Counted from the first letter of the stretch, positions 47,501-58,120 are shown. The stretch is DNA of 64,000 nucleotides from Lasioglossum baleicum (GCF_051020765.1 NC_134934.1:3968001-4032000); one strand, 5' to 3'. Translations and numbers: made by a program. Notes: generated from the letters alone by a model not told the origin.

Positions 47501-47900
47501 CGAGTGGGCGTGGTATCGCCCTGCGTACAGAGTTCCTTTAGAAGGCGTGGCCTCGTTTCTTCCGTCTCCAATCTATGCCTCAATACGCCTTAAATCACCC
47601 CACAATCTTCTACGTTTGTATAGTTAATAATAAACGGAAAAAGCAGTGATTAGAGAGATATATAGCGCCTTGAGAAGGCGTGGCCTCGTGGCCCCCGACT
47701 ACAACGGAGCCAGACCACTGCTCAAAAGGACAATCTATGTATATCTAAACCAATCTTAAAGTATCTGAGGGTTTCCTACATTTAAGGACGAAGAAACTAG
47801 TTACAGGAGACTATCTATTTTGTCGTCCCGACTCGAGTAGGCGTGACTTGTGTGCTCCAGGTTTTAACGGGGCGGAGTAATGCCCTACGGGGCAATCTGC
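47501..47900 (+). repeat. Cluster of four GGCGTG(G/A) blocks in degenerate tandem units
   Basis: GTGGGCGTGGTATCG (about 47504), GAAGGCGTGGCCTCGT (about 47541), GAAGGCGTGGCCTCGT (about 47674) and GTAGGCGTGACTTGTG (about 47837) are all on the same strand. The later units are followed by CAATCTATG or GGCAATCTGCG. The spacing is about 133 and 164 bases. It may be a decayed satellite; the core also matches an Sp1/KLF GC-box. Confidence 0.6.
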
Positions 47901-48816
47901 GCTGACGTTGGCGTTGGAGAAATTAAAGTTTTAGCTAGTCTAGTTCAGCAGCCGCCGCGTAAAACAAGCTTTAAACTTTGTTACGAGAGATCCGCTTTCT
48001 TTTTCAACGACTCTCTCCCCTGGCGGGATTTCTAGTTGTTGGTACGCCTGTTGGAGGAGTCCTCCGCGCAAAGCGCACCGTGAAATTATAGATTGCATTC
48101 CCGCTTCGGCTGTTCGCCCGCCGTAAACAGGCTTTCCCGCAATTGGTGGTTACGGTGTACGAAAGAGAGCACACGGATATCTCTCTCTCCCTCTTTCTCC
48201 TTTCTCTCTCTGGTAATTAAAGCTAGTCCTCCATTGACAAGAAGCAACTGGCGGGTTTCAATAGAAACGTTTCGAGCGCGTTCCGCGGAAAGAGTTAATA
48301 CGCGTAATTTTGTGGGAAGAAGGTAAACGTATTCCGTCCTGCTGGCACGGAAAGAGCGAAAGAAAGGAAGAAAGGAGAAAAAATCGCGAGGGTGGAGGAT
48401 AAATGTGAACACGGGAGACCGTGCCAAATGCACCGTCGTTTTTCTTATCATCGTTTATTAAAAGCGTCAGCTAAGCGGGACAATGGAAACGGACTCGTCA
48501 TGAGACGCTCCACCTACGTAATCCCCGCGGACAGCTTTTAAAATACGAACGACCAGACCGACGACTTAAAACTGCTGTTCTCTCCTCTTTCTTCATGGAT
48601 ACATAATGCTAAAATATTTCTCCACCGTTCTTTTGTTCCGCTGTTGGGACATACGTCACAATGTTGCAACAGCACCTACACAAGTACTGAGATAACAGTT
48701 TCCAAAAATAAAAATATTTTTCAATATTCGGTTCATAATATACGACCACTTCCAAATATTTACATTGTGTGTCGCGAGATTATTTCTACAAAGCTGAGTG
48801 TTCGAAACAAATTCGA

Positions 48817-49456
48817 ATATCCGCTTCGTTTCCCTGTTCCGGTATTACAAACAATATTGCAATCAATTTGATGTCATTCAGTTATCTCCCACAGAAACTT
48901 TCCGGAACTATGAAACTGTCGATTAATATATTTTTCCACCCTTAATTCCAAGATATTTACATCGGCGAGCGTTTAAAACAGATTTCCGGTTCATTTCCCT
49001 GTTTCGGTACCCGCGACGAACACACAAAAAACAGTGTTATATACTACGCTGTTACCTCTCACCGAAATATGTATTTCTAAACTAAATCAAAAATTGTTAA
49101 TTAATAATTAGTAGCCCCGGATTCGCAACGTCCGGTAGAGCTCGCGGACTATTTTGATTGCGTGTCGCGGCACGTAAAAAACGTCGAACTGTCAACGTCG
49201 GATTGAATTTCCGTTTCATTTCCCTGTTCCGATATAAAGCGAAACGGATCGACAGTCGCATCTGCATAATCCCCGTGAACAGCGTTAAAAACGCTCGATG
49301 ACGAACGAGCGAAAATCGTCGACCTCTCTTTCCATTGCGCTCGGGAAACGATTGTAATTCCGAAATATTCAGCTGACATGCAGCGAGACCGCGTCGAAAA
49401 CGTGGAACTGTCAAAACTGGATTGAATTTCCGTTTCATTTCCTCGTTCCGGTGTCA
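48817..49456. repeat. Satellite-like tandem array, ~165-220-bp unit
   Basis: The block TTCCGTTTCATTTCCCTGTT recurs near 48817, 48981, 49205 and 49424. The last two units are clearly 219-220 bases apart and also share GTCGAACTGTCAA-like sequence. Translated on the minus strand, this gives a false frame at 49097-49438 whose MKRKFNP...LTV segment repeats every 73 residues. Confidence 0.8.
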
Positions 49457-49885
49457 CGGGATCGACGATTGCCACTGGTTGGCCGCGTTGCAAACCGTGC
49501 CGCTGATAATAAAAGTTGACGCGGGCTGATAACGGTGGTTATTTATAACGAAAAGAAAAAGAAAAAAAAATCTTTTAACGAATTCGTAATCCGCGAGGTG
49601 GAACGGGACGAAGTCTCCGTCGAATCGGACACGGGCAGGATGTAACGGGTCGACAGCCTGACATTGAGAGATTCAAGCGATTATGAGAAAGAATCGGCCG
49701 TATCGAGACAAGGGGTATCTGAGTACTTATGGTAATTCGAAACGAGTTCCAGCCGCCGATGGAAAATATGTCGTAGCACGTTTACTACTGGTGTGCCTAA
49801 GGCGTGGACAAAAGATGAATTTGAGACCGATGACCTTTCTCCTCGAGGAGAAAGAGAGAACGAGGGAGAGTGAAGAAGCAGAAAC

Positions 49886-49903
49886 AGAAGAAGAAGAAGA
49901 AGA
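49886..49903. repeat. (GAA)n microsatellite
   Basis: About six GAA units in a GA-rich tract that continues to 49980. Confidence 0.85.
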
Positions 49904-50799
49904 CGACAACGGGAAGGAGGAGGAGAAGGTGGTGTAGGGAGAAAGAGAGAGACAGATAGGAGAAAGAAAGAGAAAGAGACAGGTCAAGAAAGATCATTCT
50001 CGAAGGCTCCGTTAGCTGATCAAGCGCGAAGGTTATTTAACATTCCGTGTTTGGAAAGGACGCACTTACTTTAGGAATCGCAGATGTTCAACGGACTGGC
50101 AGTGCTAGTTTTCAAACTTGTTCTCGCTGCTCTCGCTTGATCTTTCCGTTTCACGCTCCTTCTCCGGTTCTCCGCCTCTCTTTTCTCTGCCCCCAGTCTC
50201 TCTCTCTTTCTCTCTTTTTCCCTGAGAAAAAGTCTGGAGAGCGGCGAGTGTCGAGGCAGCCGGAGTCAGCCGTGCAACACGCCAGGAAGGGTTCGTGCTA
50301 AAGGCCGTCGCAACGCACACCAAATATTCTAATCGAGGGATGACAGCTTGCACAACAAGTAGGTCAGAAGCGGATACGGACAGCGTAACAGAGCGACGAA
50401 CAACGACGGGCCGGGTTAACAGTTCGATTCGAAAGTGAAACGGGGTGCGTGGAACGCGATCACGCGTGTTTACGTCGCCGGAACTCACCTCGACTCGACG
50501 GGGACTGCGGTAACGGCTCGTAACGATTTGAAACGAGCGCACTGAGTCCACTCCATGCTTGGCACACGCACGGCCACTCTCTTCCCCGATAGATTTTCTC
50601 CCGGTTTCTAATATGTCCCGGCACTCGTCGACATGCTGACCCTCGTTTGACGCGGATAAAGATCGTAGGCGCACACTAATACTCGGCGGTCACGACGCAG
50701 AGGCGCGAAAAACGCGAAAATCCCGACCGATCCTCGGTATAATGTCACGAAATACGCACAGAGTCGGCGAACCTCGAACCGCGACAGTAGCGACTGCAC

Positions 50800-50960
50800 G
50801 CGACAAGCGGCTCAACTAAATCCTTTAGCTACGACGCGCTTCGACACGCAACATAACAGATACGACACTCCGTTCTCTATCGAGAACCAATCGCGACTAC
50901 GCATGCGTCCTCCAGTGCATTACGAACGCACAGTGTCGCCAGATCAAAACTATATAGGAT
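50800..50960. promoter_or_regulatory. Possible CpG-rich promoter between the two genes
   Basis: CpG-rich sequence with a palindromic ACGCATGCGT (resembling the NRF-1 half-sites TGCGCATGCGC) at about 50897-50906 changes abruptly to AT-rich DNA at 50950. It could be the start site of the PLEKHH-like transcript, which would make a ~17-kb 5' intron. This is inference only. Confidence 0.2.
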
Positions 50961-51444
50961 CGAAACTTATCTGCTTATATAGAATCTTTTCTTAAATATT
51001 CACTGATTTAGAATGACAATTTTATTATATTAATTTTGGCAATAAAATCGTATACATTCTGTAACCATCGTTTTCAACCATATTACGATTCAAATGTTGG
51101 CGCGCTTTTCAACGTTTCCCAGTTACCGAATGCAGTTTCTCCTTGCTCTTTTTATTTAGTAGCCCACGGAAAAGGATGGAGATATCAACTATAAAAGAAG
51201 CGGCAACGATGGATGGATGGAAACTGTCAAAATCGCCCAATTGGAGAACGCAAACGTCAAAAATTCCACCAGAAGTGTCGACTCTAGTACATTCTATGGT
51301 TTTAGGATATTCCTCCACTCTTCAACTTTCCTCGAAAGATTCAAAGCAAAGAGGATTAGATAATCCTAATCCTCTTTGATTCAAAGGATGTCGGGGCACA
51401 AGACAAGATAAGAATTTCTCGTGTCTTTTATACCAAACAGTTCA

Positions 51445-51450
51445 TTTATT
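51445..51450 (-). terminator. Poly(A) signal AATAAA of THADA
   Basis: AATAAA on the minus strand lies 48 bases past the THADA stop codon, within GATAAATAAATGAAC. This position suits a short 3' UTR ending near 51.42 kb. Confidence 0.7.
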
Positions 51451-51497
51451 TATCATAAACTTAGTATAAAGAAATCTATGATACAATAACAGTTTCC

Positions 51498-51809
51498 TTA
51501 TATTCTCAAGATTTCTTTATATTCTTTAAAAGTTAAAACTTGCAACAATTTATTTTTGTATGTCGGGTCTAGGATATCGTACAGTCCTTTTTCAAGGGGG
51601 GATATACTTTTTTCATAATTTTGTAAAAGCATCTTGAACGTCAATGATTTCGGGAATTCGATATTTACCCGGGAACTTATCCACATAATAACGTCGTCCG
51701 ACAGTGCGTTATCAGCGAAAGATTTTATGTGTTCTGTGAAAAGTTTCATGCAAATTTTCGATACTTCGACGGGTTCGAAGAAATCATAGTTCGTACACTT
51801 GTTGAACAC
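51498..51809 (-). CDS. THADA: THADA exon 10 (residues 1241-1343, stop codon)
   Basis: The acceptor is TTGATTTCAG|GTG. The exon begins VFNKCTNYDFFEPVEV, matching the family's V-F-x-K-x-x-x-N-x-x-x-E-P segment, and ends in TAA at 51500-51498. Confidence 0.92.
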   Translation of the reverse strand: MFNKCTNYDFFEPVEVSKICMKLFTEHIKSFADNALSDDVIMWISSRVNIEFPKSLTFKMLLQNYEKSISPLEKGLYDILDPTYKNKLLQVLTFKEYKEILRI

Positions 51810-54800
51810 CTGAAATCAAATGTGAACGGTTTAGTATATCTTATTTAGTTTACCTTTTCTATACGTATTTACTTACGTCTGTCTCGTCCATTTCGTAGTC
51901 CACGTCGTCCAAGAGGGAGGTACTCCAGTAGAACAGGACAACGCATAGAAGATCAGGATGTTTTGGACACATATGCTCGTAGAATTTCCTCAGAAGCAGA
52001 TTCAACCCAGAAGTCCTATTAACTACGGAACAATTTCCTTCAATATTCTCAATTAATTCAAACGCTTCGCGTCGCACTTCCGCACTGTTATCAAGTAGTA
52101 ATTGCAGTGCCGTTGTCCACCATTGAACTTGAATAACTGTAAAAATGCATTCCATTAATATTTTAATCACAAACTAGCAAAAGAAAAATTGATTAACGTA
52201 CAGCGATATTCATTGTATTTACAACAAGGCAGGAAAAGATCTTGCATTATTTTCAGCACAGATTTTCGAAAATCTGCACTCAGAGATGCGATCCAAAAAT
52301 TATCGCAAAAATTGTTGTACACATCCTCGGTGCATTCCAAGTCGATTTCCTTAATTTCATTAAAAGAAACTGCAGTTACGTACGATTTTCCGAGTAATCT
52401 CACATAAGAGTCTCTCTCACGGTAATTATTTTGATCTGATAATCGTAATTTGTTTAAAACGAATTTACAAATGTTAATTACTTTAGAACAGCTTGATGAT
52501 CCAAACCGATCGGGATGCATCAAGCTATTGTAGAGAAAATTGAGCATCGCATCTTGCAGTTCGGGGTTGTACCGGTAAAGACTCTGTATCGAGCTGCAGA
52601 TTACGTCGATTGCATAATTTAATAACAACGTCGATGCGTCCTTGTGTGTTGCTTCGTTGATAACTTCTACCACGGTAGACCACGCGACGTTTTGCGTTTC
52701 CGGTGTTGTTAAAGAACAAAAATATATTCTTATTGGCACGCATTGTCGAATTAAACGCGTCTCTCGAGCTACAGAACGTATAAACATGATGAGGAATGTT
52801 TTGTAATCTTCTCGCGCGGGTCCTTGCTTCAACTTCTTTAATTCGATTAAATGCGATTGCAGAGCATCTAGCATTGCAACTTGTTCCGTCAAATACGTTT
52901 TATCTGCTTCGAATATTTTATCACAGACGTTTATATAAACTGTAGCTAATAGGAAGCAAGGGGCATTTGAATTTTCCCGCTCTAAGTTCCCCAGAATCCA
53001 GGCGGTTCGTTTTAAAAATCTGTTCCAATCTATACAAAATGGCTGGAGTTGTTCGTGATTAAAATGATTCAGTATCTCGGATATCTGAAAAGAATAGAAA
53101 CAATTGAATTTCATGATTTTCTCAAGAGATAAGAATACATTATTTCACAGATACCTGTAGCATGTAACCATGTATCAAATTTAAAGATGGATAACTGCTC
53201 TCAGCAGACATTACGTACTCCATTATCTCCATCAAAACATTTCCCACCGATTGTTCCGTCAGTAGAGCTACAAGTGCTCTGGCTGCTAATTTGCGAGTCT
53301 CGTATACTTCACTTTTAGCGCATTGCATTACCAAACCGATAAGATTATTGATCTACAATACATACATACTTGTAATTGCTGAAATTACTCTGTTATATAA
53401 TTCTTGCTCACCTTACATTGGATGTCTGTGGGCTCGCAACTATGACTGAGGTATAGTCGTGACAATAAAAGCAAAAGAGACTGCACATTCGTTTTCATAA
53501 TGGTCTCGTTCATCACTACAAATGATTGCAATTCGTCCAAAATGAAGGGCAACAAGTAGGGATATTTTTCAAAAAACATCCTATAGTTCATTTTGTTGTC
53601 CGTCGTGAGATTGATGTGGTCTTTAGTCCTCTGCACTCCAAATATTCTAATAATTAATGCACTAAACAGCAACGTTGCTGCATTCCTTTCCTGCAAACAA
53701 TTTTTCGTTTTTTATTACTCGCTGCAGAAGGGAACTGTATTTTTATTGCTAGGTTTACGGGACGTGTAATTAATTTACGATTATTCAGATTTTAAAGAAA
53801 TGGCTAAAAATTTGGATGGAAAAATTCGCTTTCAGCGTTTTGTAAACGTAGTGTTAATACTCAGTAATCATCATACCGCCCATGTTAAAGCATCGTAACT
53901 CTTGAACGCCGCTATTAAACCATCAGCTACATAATTATTCACAACCTCACCCAGCTGGGAATGCCTAAAAATTGCTCTCAGAATATTCAGAGCGTGAGTC
54001 CTAATCTCTGTAACTTTTGAGCTGTTTACCCCCACATGGTAACCATCTTCATCGGTACTGAGCAAATCAAACGTGTCCTTATATTGTGAAAACACTGTAT
54101 CCGTGTACAGCAATTGTTTAACATTTATCCAAAAATCCGTGCCCTCCAATTGCGTGAACCCTAGTAAAATTTTCATCACCGAATCGAAAGTCGTCGTCTT
54201 AGTATCCTTGTGTTGACGGGGTTCTGTAGACAGCAGTGCCTGTTCAATGAAATTCTCATTGTTATCGAAAATCAGGAGTAAAACAAAAACTGTAACATTT
54301 ACCTGGATCATGAATGGCACACCAGCACTCCTCCGCGTTGCGCATAGCTTGGAATTCTCTTCTTTAATTCCTGTGATAGCAATAAAAATCTGGTGCAACC
54401 ATATCCTGGGCAGCTCGTTCAAGCTTTCTTTGTTTAAACGCCATAAACGAGCACAGAGTTGACTGAAACCTACGTGCGCCTGTTCAAATGCTCCTCTGTG
54501 CTTCGTCTCAGTCAGCAAAGCCACTAAATGTTCTCCGATTCTGATAATCTATTAAAGCAACAATTTCAGTAGTTTATTTCTTGAAGATAAATCCTTCTCG
54601 ACATCCTTAATGAATCAAGAAATTTTACTTGCTCTTCGATCAGGAGTCCTGTAGAAAGATCGTCTTCGCTGATGGGACCCTTGGTGGCAAGGAAGCCAAA
54701 CAGTAAACTAACTTCCTTGACTGTACGCCATGAGCAGAGCAATACCATTTGAGGTGTCACCACTTCTTTCTCGGGTGAGGGACCGCATATCTCACGAATT

Positions 54801-56396
54801 GTTTGCAAATTCAGGTCCATCGGTAGGTGTCCCTCTGGAGAAGAGTTGTTAACTATCACCGACACAGCGTTACTTAATTCGAAGCACAGGGTGACCAGCT
54901 CAGCTATGGTGTCTGCCCATAAAAGTTCTTTCCCTGCTTCTTTCAAGTCGCATCCTTGCATCAAGCTTCTAATGCAAAAAAGGTAGCCATAGAGAGAGTG
55001 TTTGGTCACTGTCATCACTATGTTTTCCCTTGCCAGAATAAGGGATTCCTGTGAATATAAAATATTGATTATGAGCTCCATGGTCAACTCATCATCGTCC
55101 TAAAGTCACACAATAAATAATGTATGAAAAAAGTACCTTTAATCTTCTAAGTAGAATCAGTATTAACTGCAGCACCACAGCCTCTGCTACATTCTCAGAC
55201 CACTTTGTCACTCCAAACATAGTGTTCAGAACATTCTGTACAACGGGGGACAACATGCATACTCTCAGCATGTACGCCGATGTAATGCTATCAATGGGTC
55301 TGATACTGTTACCTAGTTCTATAGCGACTGCAACAAGATCAAGAACATTACTTTCTTTATCCAACTGCAACAGACTCGGATCTACTGACTTTATTAAATT
55401 AAAAGCCATTTCTTTGTTGACTTCGTACGTGTCCAACAGCATCAGATCAAACAAGGCTTTTGCTTGCTCTGCCGTCCAGCCAATATGTTTGAACTCATTG
55501 TCTAACAAATCTCTCATCAGCAGCAGTATCTGAAGAGAAGACCGCCTCCTGGCATACGTCGCATCTGGTCCACAGATGCACATGTCGCGCAGAGACTCGA
55601 AAACATTACTGTACATCTCTATATCCTCTCCCAATTTATTAGATAATGCATAAGATGCATCTAGCACTTCTTGCTTCATCTCTTGGGGACTGCAACTCTT
55701 TTCATAGTGATTCCTCATTTTTTCTTCTTGAGAGCATTGCCTTTTCATAACTGCTAGACTGTCTTTCATTCTCCTCAGAGCCTGCAGAAATAAACAATTG
55801 AACAATTAAACAATTTTCAATGTTTATAGATAAATTTTAAGAAAGTGGCATAAAATAAAATACTATTTTTAATGGGAACAGCCTTTGTAGATCTAAAACA
55901 GATAAAAGTCTTACCAAGTTCTATCGAATTTTATATTATACATAGCATTTTTTGAAAATTTTCATAAGCCATAAATGCATAAAGAAATCCGCAGTCTATT
56001 TATCAATCTTACCTTCTTTATTAGGGGCACGAACTCCAACTTCTCCTTAAAATTATTGTGCAGGAATAAAACAATTATATCGAGCTCCTTAGGCAGGAAT
56101 TTCAAAGTACTCTTCTTGGATTCTACCAGAACAGCAAGAGCAGTTAATTTAATCTAAAAGCAAATTTTAATAAGAACAGAAGTACTAAGATTTTATTCGT
56201 TTAATCACAAGAGCAGCTCGTTAACCTCGTCGTCGTGATGATGCACACATTTTTCCAAAGTATCGTAAGCGATAGAATCTCGCCAGAATTGTTGATCCGT
56301 CGGGTTCGAAAGCTTCTCATCCTTGTCTAATTCTCCGCTGCGTTTCAACAACAACAACTCTTTTAATTTCTTCTGGATTTCCTCTTGCTCGAGCAT
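51498..56396 (-). CDS. THADA: THADA / Trm732-family protein (DUF2428), complete ten-exon gene
   Basis: The joined exons encode 1343 residues of HEAT/armadillo-like helical repeats. Family hallmarks are seen directly: HRGAFE at about residues 493-498, RRSAGVPF at 548-555, and ERNAATLLFSALIIRIFG at 701-718, all in the DUF2428 core. The exon 2 segment resembles the family's V-K-A-L-x-L-L-x-E-S block. Known role: yeast Trm732 and human THADA partner the Trm7/FTSJ1 methyltransferase for 2'-O-methylation of tRNA position 32; Drosophila THADA also binds SERCA and affects fat storage. Exons run 56396-56226, 56153-56013, 55781-55137, 55099-54629, 54548-53877, 53690-53412, 53352-53155, 53084-52202, 52136-51877 and 51809-51498. 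All introns are short GT-AG; nine exons begin in phase 0, the exon 8/9 junction is phase 1. Human THADA is about 1950 residues, so roughly 600 N-terminal residues are missing here, either a lineage-short form or unrecognised upstream exons. Confidence 0.93.
51877..52136 (-). CDS. THADA: THADA exon 9 (to residue 1240)
   Basis: The acceptor is TTTTTACAG|TT (phase 1) and the donor is GAC|GTAAGT, a full consensus. It encodes IQVQWWTTALQLLLDNSAEVRREA, an ARM-like helix pair ending in the E-V-R-x-x-A pattern, which is well conserved near the C terminus of THADA. Confidence 0.9.
52202..53084 (-). CDS. THADA: THADA exon 8 (about residues 860-1154)
   Basis: The acceptor is TCTTTTCAG|ATA. The exon is 294 codons plus one base and ends CGCT|GTACGT. 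This phase-1 donor was chosen because the next exon needs one base to read TT-ATT-CAA as F-I-Q. It encodes C-terminal helical repeats, including the YVRLLGKSYVTAV segment. Confidence 0.9.
53155..53352 (-). CDS. THADA: THADA exon 7 (residues 794-859)
   Basis: The acceptor is TATTGTAG|ATC and the donor CTACAG|GTATCT; 66 codons in phase 0. It encodes VYETRKLAARALVALL and LIHGYMLQ. The second matches the L-N-x-I-H-G-x-L-L-Q motif after DUF2428 in the family. Confidence 0.94.
53412..53690 (-). CDS. THADA: THADA exon 6 (residues 701-793)
   Basis: The acceptor is TTGTTTGCAG|GAA and the donor AAG|GTGAGC; 93 codons. It contains the conserved ERNAATLLFSALIIRIFGVQR block and then FFEKYPYLLPFILDEL, closing the DUF2428 region. 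Confidence 0.95.
53877..54548 (-). CDS. THADA: THADA exon 5 (residues 477-700, DUF2428 core)
   Basis: The acceptor is CTTTAATAG|ATT and the donor TGGGCG|GTATGA. This is the most diagnostic exon: TETKHRGAFEQAHVGF followed by the RRSAGVPF box. Together they are the signature of the THADA/Trm732 family. It ends ALTWA, joining exon 6 as WA-ERNAATLLFSAL. Confidence 0.95.
54629..55099 (-). CDS. THADA: THADA exon 4 (residues 320-476)
   Basis: The acceptor is GACTTTAG|GAC. The donor is GAGCAA|GTAAAA, chosen because it joins GLLIEEQ directly to IIRIGEHLVALL in exon 5, matching the family pattern L-L-x-x-E-Q-x-x-x-I-G-x-x-x. Reading through the donor would add residues with no counterpart and then stop. 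The exon carries SWRTVKEVSLLFGFLA, the start of the DUF2428 region. Confidence 0.92.
55137..55781 (-). CDS. THADA: THADA exon 3 (residues 105-319)
   Basis: The acceptor is TTTCTGCAG|GCT and the donor AAG|GTACTT, giving 215 codons in phase 0. It encodes helical repeats starting ALRRMKDSLAVM and including YARRRSSLQILLLMRDL, typical of the HEAT-like part of the family just before DUF2428. Confidence 0.92.
56013..56153 (-). CDS. THADA: THADA exon 2 (residues 58-104)
   Basis: This exon lies between a TTGCTTTTAG acceptor and an AAG|GTAAGA donor and is 47 codons in phase 0. It begins IKLTALAVLVESKKST, which aligns by eye with the conserved V-K-A-L-x-L-L-x-E-S-x-x-S-T segment of vertebrate THADA and ends LIKK like the family's S-L-L-K-K. 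It is too short and lacks a usable Met, so simple ORF calling would miss it. Confidence 0.9.
56226..56396 (-). CDS. THADA: THADA exon 1 (start codon, residues 1-57)
   Basis: The ATG lies at 56396-56394 in good initiation context (TTCACCATGC), and a TAG lies in frame only seven codons upstream. The exon begins MLEQEEIQKKL, a charged helix. It ends after HHHDDE at a GAG|GTTAAC donor, which is weak but is the phase-0 GT that joins the frame of exon 2. Reading on past it hits a stop within a few codons. An upstream acceptor at the TTTAG just before CTGCCAG could instead add earlier exons, which would explain the short N terminus, but it has no good pyrimidine tract. Confidence 0.8.
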
Positions 56397-56412
56397 GGTG
56401 AACTTCGCTGGC

Positions 56413-56457
56413 AGCTAAACTGAGCTAAACTAGCTAAACGGATAAACCCAGCTAAAC
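56413..56457. repeat. Four copies of AGCTAAAC just upstream of the THADA ATG
   Basis: AGCTAAAC occurs at 56413-56420, 56423-56430, 56432-56439 and 56450-56457, irregularly spaced and starting 17 bases before the THADA start. On the transcribed strand it reads GTTTAGCT. It would lie in the 5' UTR or core promoter, or form a run of cryptic TTTAG acceptors. Confidence 0.7.
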
Positions 56458-57247
56458 AGTAAAGCATGTGCACAGACGAGGCATACTAATAGACCAATCA
56501 CCTAATCTAAATAATGTATTTTTCTATCATACGATAGTGGGGCACTAACCTGCTCTAACCTCCTCATCATTTCTGTGTCACATTCTACTGTATCGGTCGG
56601 AATTAATATTGTGCCACCGACCGACGAGATACTATTAAAGACTGCCAGAGTGCCAGCCCCTGTGTTATTCAGCGGGACCGGTAACCGGGCGCGACGGGCG
56701 CGGGGATAACGTGGAACTTATAGTGATCTGAAATACCACATCGCTAAAAGTTCTACCAACGACGAGATACTCGTCAAGTAGAAGAAGAATGATATAGTAT
56801 TTACCCATTCTGTAATTGCCTTATAATACTATCACCGACGAAATACTATCCCGTCTCTTTACCTAAATAGAACCAGACGATATATGACATTGTTCACGCC
56901 CGGGGCAAATCAGCTTGGATAATACATATATTTTGATCTGAAGGAAGGTAAAATTGCAAAATGTTGTGAAACACAATAGGTATAGGGATAGAATTTATTG
57001 AAAAATCAACATATTTATTAAATGTGCAGCTATTAGCTCGATATTATCCTTTATTCATAAGACACTAAAAGTTCTTACAAATAGAGGATAATACCGATTG
57101 CCCAGGTCTCACCACGAGGAGGTTGCTGCACAAGAGACCCGAAAGGGATTCAGAACGAACGCAATATTCCTTCTGGCTCCCTTCCTTACAATGATGGACT
57201 TATACTAAATTACGCACGCAAGTCGAGCAATTATCGCGGAGCAAAAG

Positions 57248-57364
57248 GTGGAAATCGGAGAAGAAGTCTCCGATCCACGGGGGATTAAAGGCAAATCAGG
57301 CAGAAGGCTCTGATTCTTTCAAAGTGAGAAACAAGAGCGAACCAGAGCAGAAGGCTCTGGTTCG
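57248..57364. repeat. Three adjacent hairpins with identical AGAAG loops
   Basis: Hairpin 1 is at 57248-57278 (ATCGGAGA / TCTCCGAT plus a GTGG / CCAC outer stem). Hairpin 2 is at 57294-57315 (AATCAGGC / GCTCTGATT, one bulged base). Hairpin 3 is at 57338-57364 (CGAACCAGAGC / GCTCTGGTTCG, perfect). Each encloses the five-base loop AGAAG. Confidence 0.75.
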
Positions 57365-57667
57365 AAGGTGACGCGGCGCGTACAATGCTTGCAGTGCAGC
57401 TCCGGTCAGAGCCGATACCCGACGTGTCCTCACCAAGAGGAATGGACAGTGAGAAGTGTTCAAACGTAACACCATCTCTCTGCCAACTACCTGCCACCAG
57501 GCAACGCAATGCATTGAGATGACGTGGGTAGGATGACGAACAGAGACACTAATGATGTTAACGAGCACTCCCTTGACCACCTTGCCATCTAATTTTTTCG
57601 TAAAAATAGACAATAAAACTCGAAATATAGGATAACTTTTAAACCATGAACATTCGCACGCATTAAT

Positions 57668-58120
57668 TTATTCAAAAAAGTAAAGTCTTTTCAAAATATT
57701 TCTGTCCAGATCGATTCTTGGAACATTTATGTATAAAAAAGTGAAAGGTAATAATTCTCGTTTATGAAATGTTTTGAAATTACAAACTGAGGTGTCTCGT
57801 ATAAAATTTGAAATAGGAATTGTTGATTTTCCTAAAAAATTATGCTTCAATAATATATTTCTAGGAATTCTTTGTCCTTGAGTTTTCCTTTTAATATTGA
57901 AACCAACATCGTCTGAAATATCTGCTCGGTACAGAATGTAACAATTCATGATGATCAATATGGTTCCGTGACGATTTGCCTTCTCACCGACGAGAATCTC
58001 CTCAGTAGCCTTCTGCACCGACAAGATCATGTCGATGGCCTTCTGTTTCTCACTCCAGTCAGAATATATCTTAGAGGGCGTAAGAGAACACCGAAATATT
58101 CGAGTGACACGAACTCCCAT
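57668..58120 (-). CDS. Uncertain open frame, unknown product
   Basis: A 150-codon frame lies inside the inverted-repeat-bounded segment. Residues from about 20 (SDWSEKQKAIDMILSVQKAT) read like a helical protein segment, ending at a good donor-like GTCG|GTGAGAAGG. The remainder is AT-rich and unconvincing. It may be a captured exon fragment or chance. No family recognised. Confidence 0.15.
   Translation of the reverse strand: MGVRVTRIFRCSLTPSKIYSDWSEKQKAIDMILSVQKATEEILVGEKANRHGTILIIMNCYILYRADISDDVGFNIKRKTQGQRIPRNILLKHNFLGKSTIPISNFIRDTSVCNFKTFHKRELLPFTFLYINVPRIDLDRNILKRLYFFE

Noticed and set aside
49097..49493. Repeat-containing 113-114 codon minus-strand frames
   Set aside because: The repetition follows a 220-bp DNA satellite unit, with overlapping frames open in two phases.
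54566..54628. Read-through of the THADA exon 4 donor
   Set aside because: The extra residues (VKFLDSLRMSRRI...) have no family counterpart and end in a stop; splicing at GAGCAA|GTAAAA restores the conserved reading.
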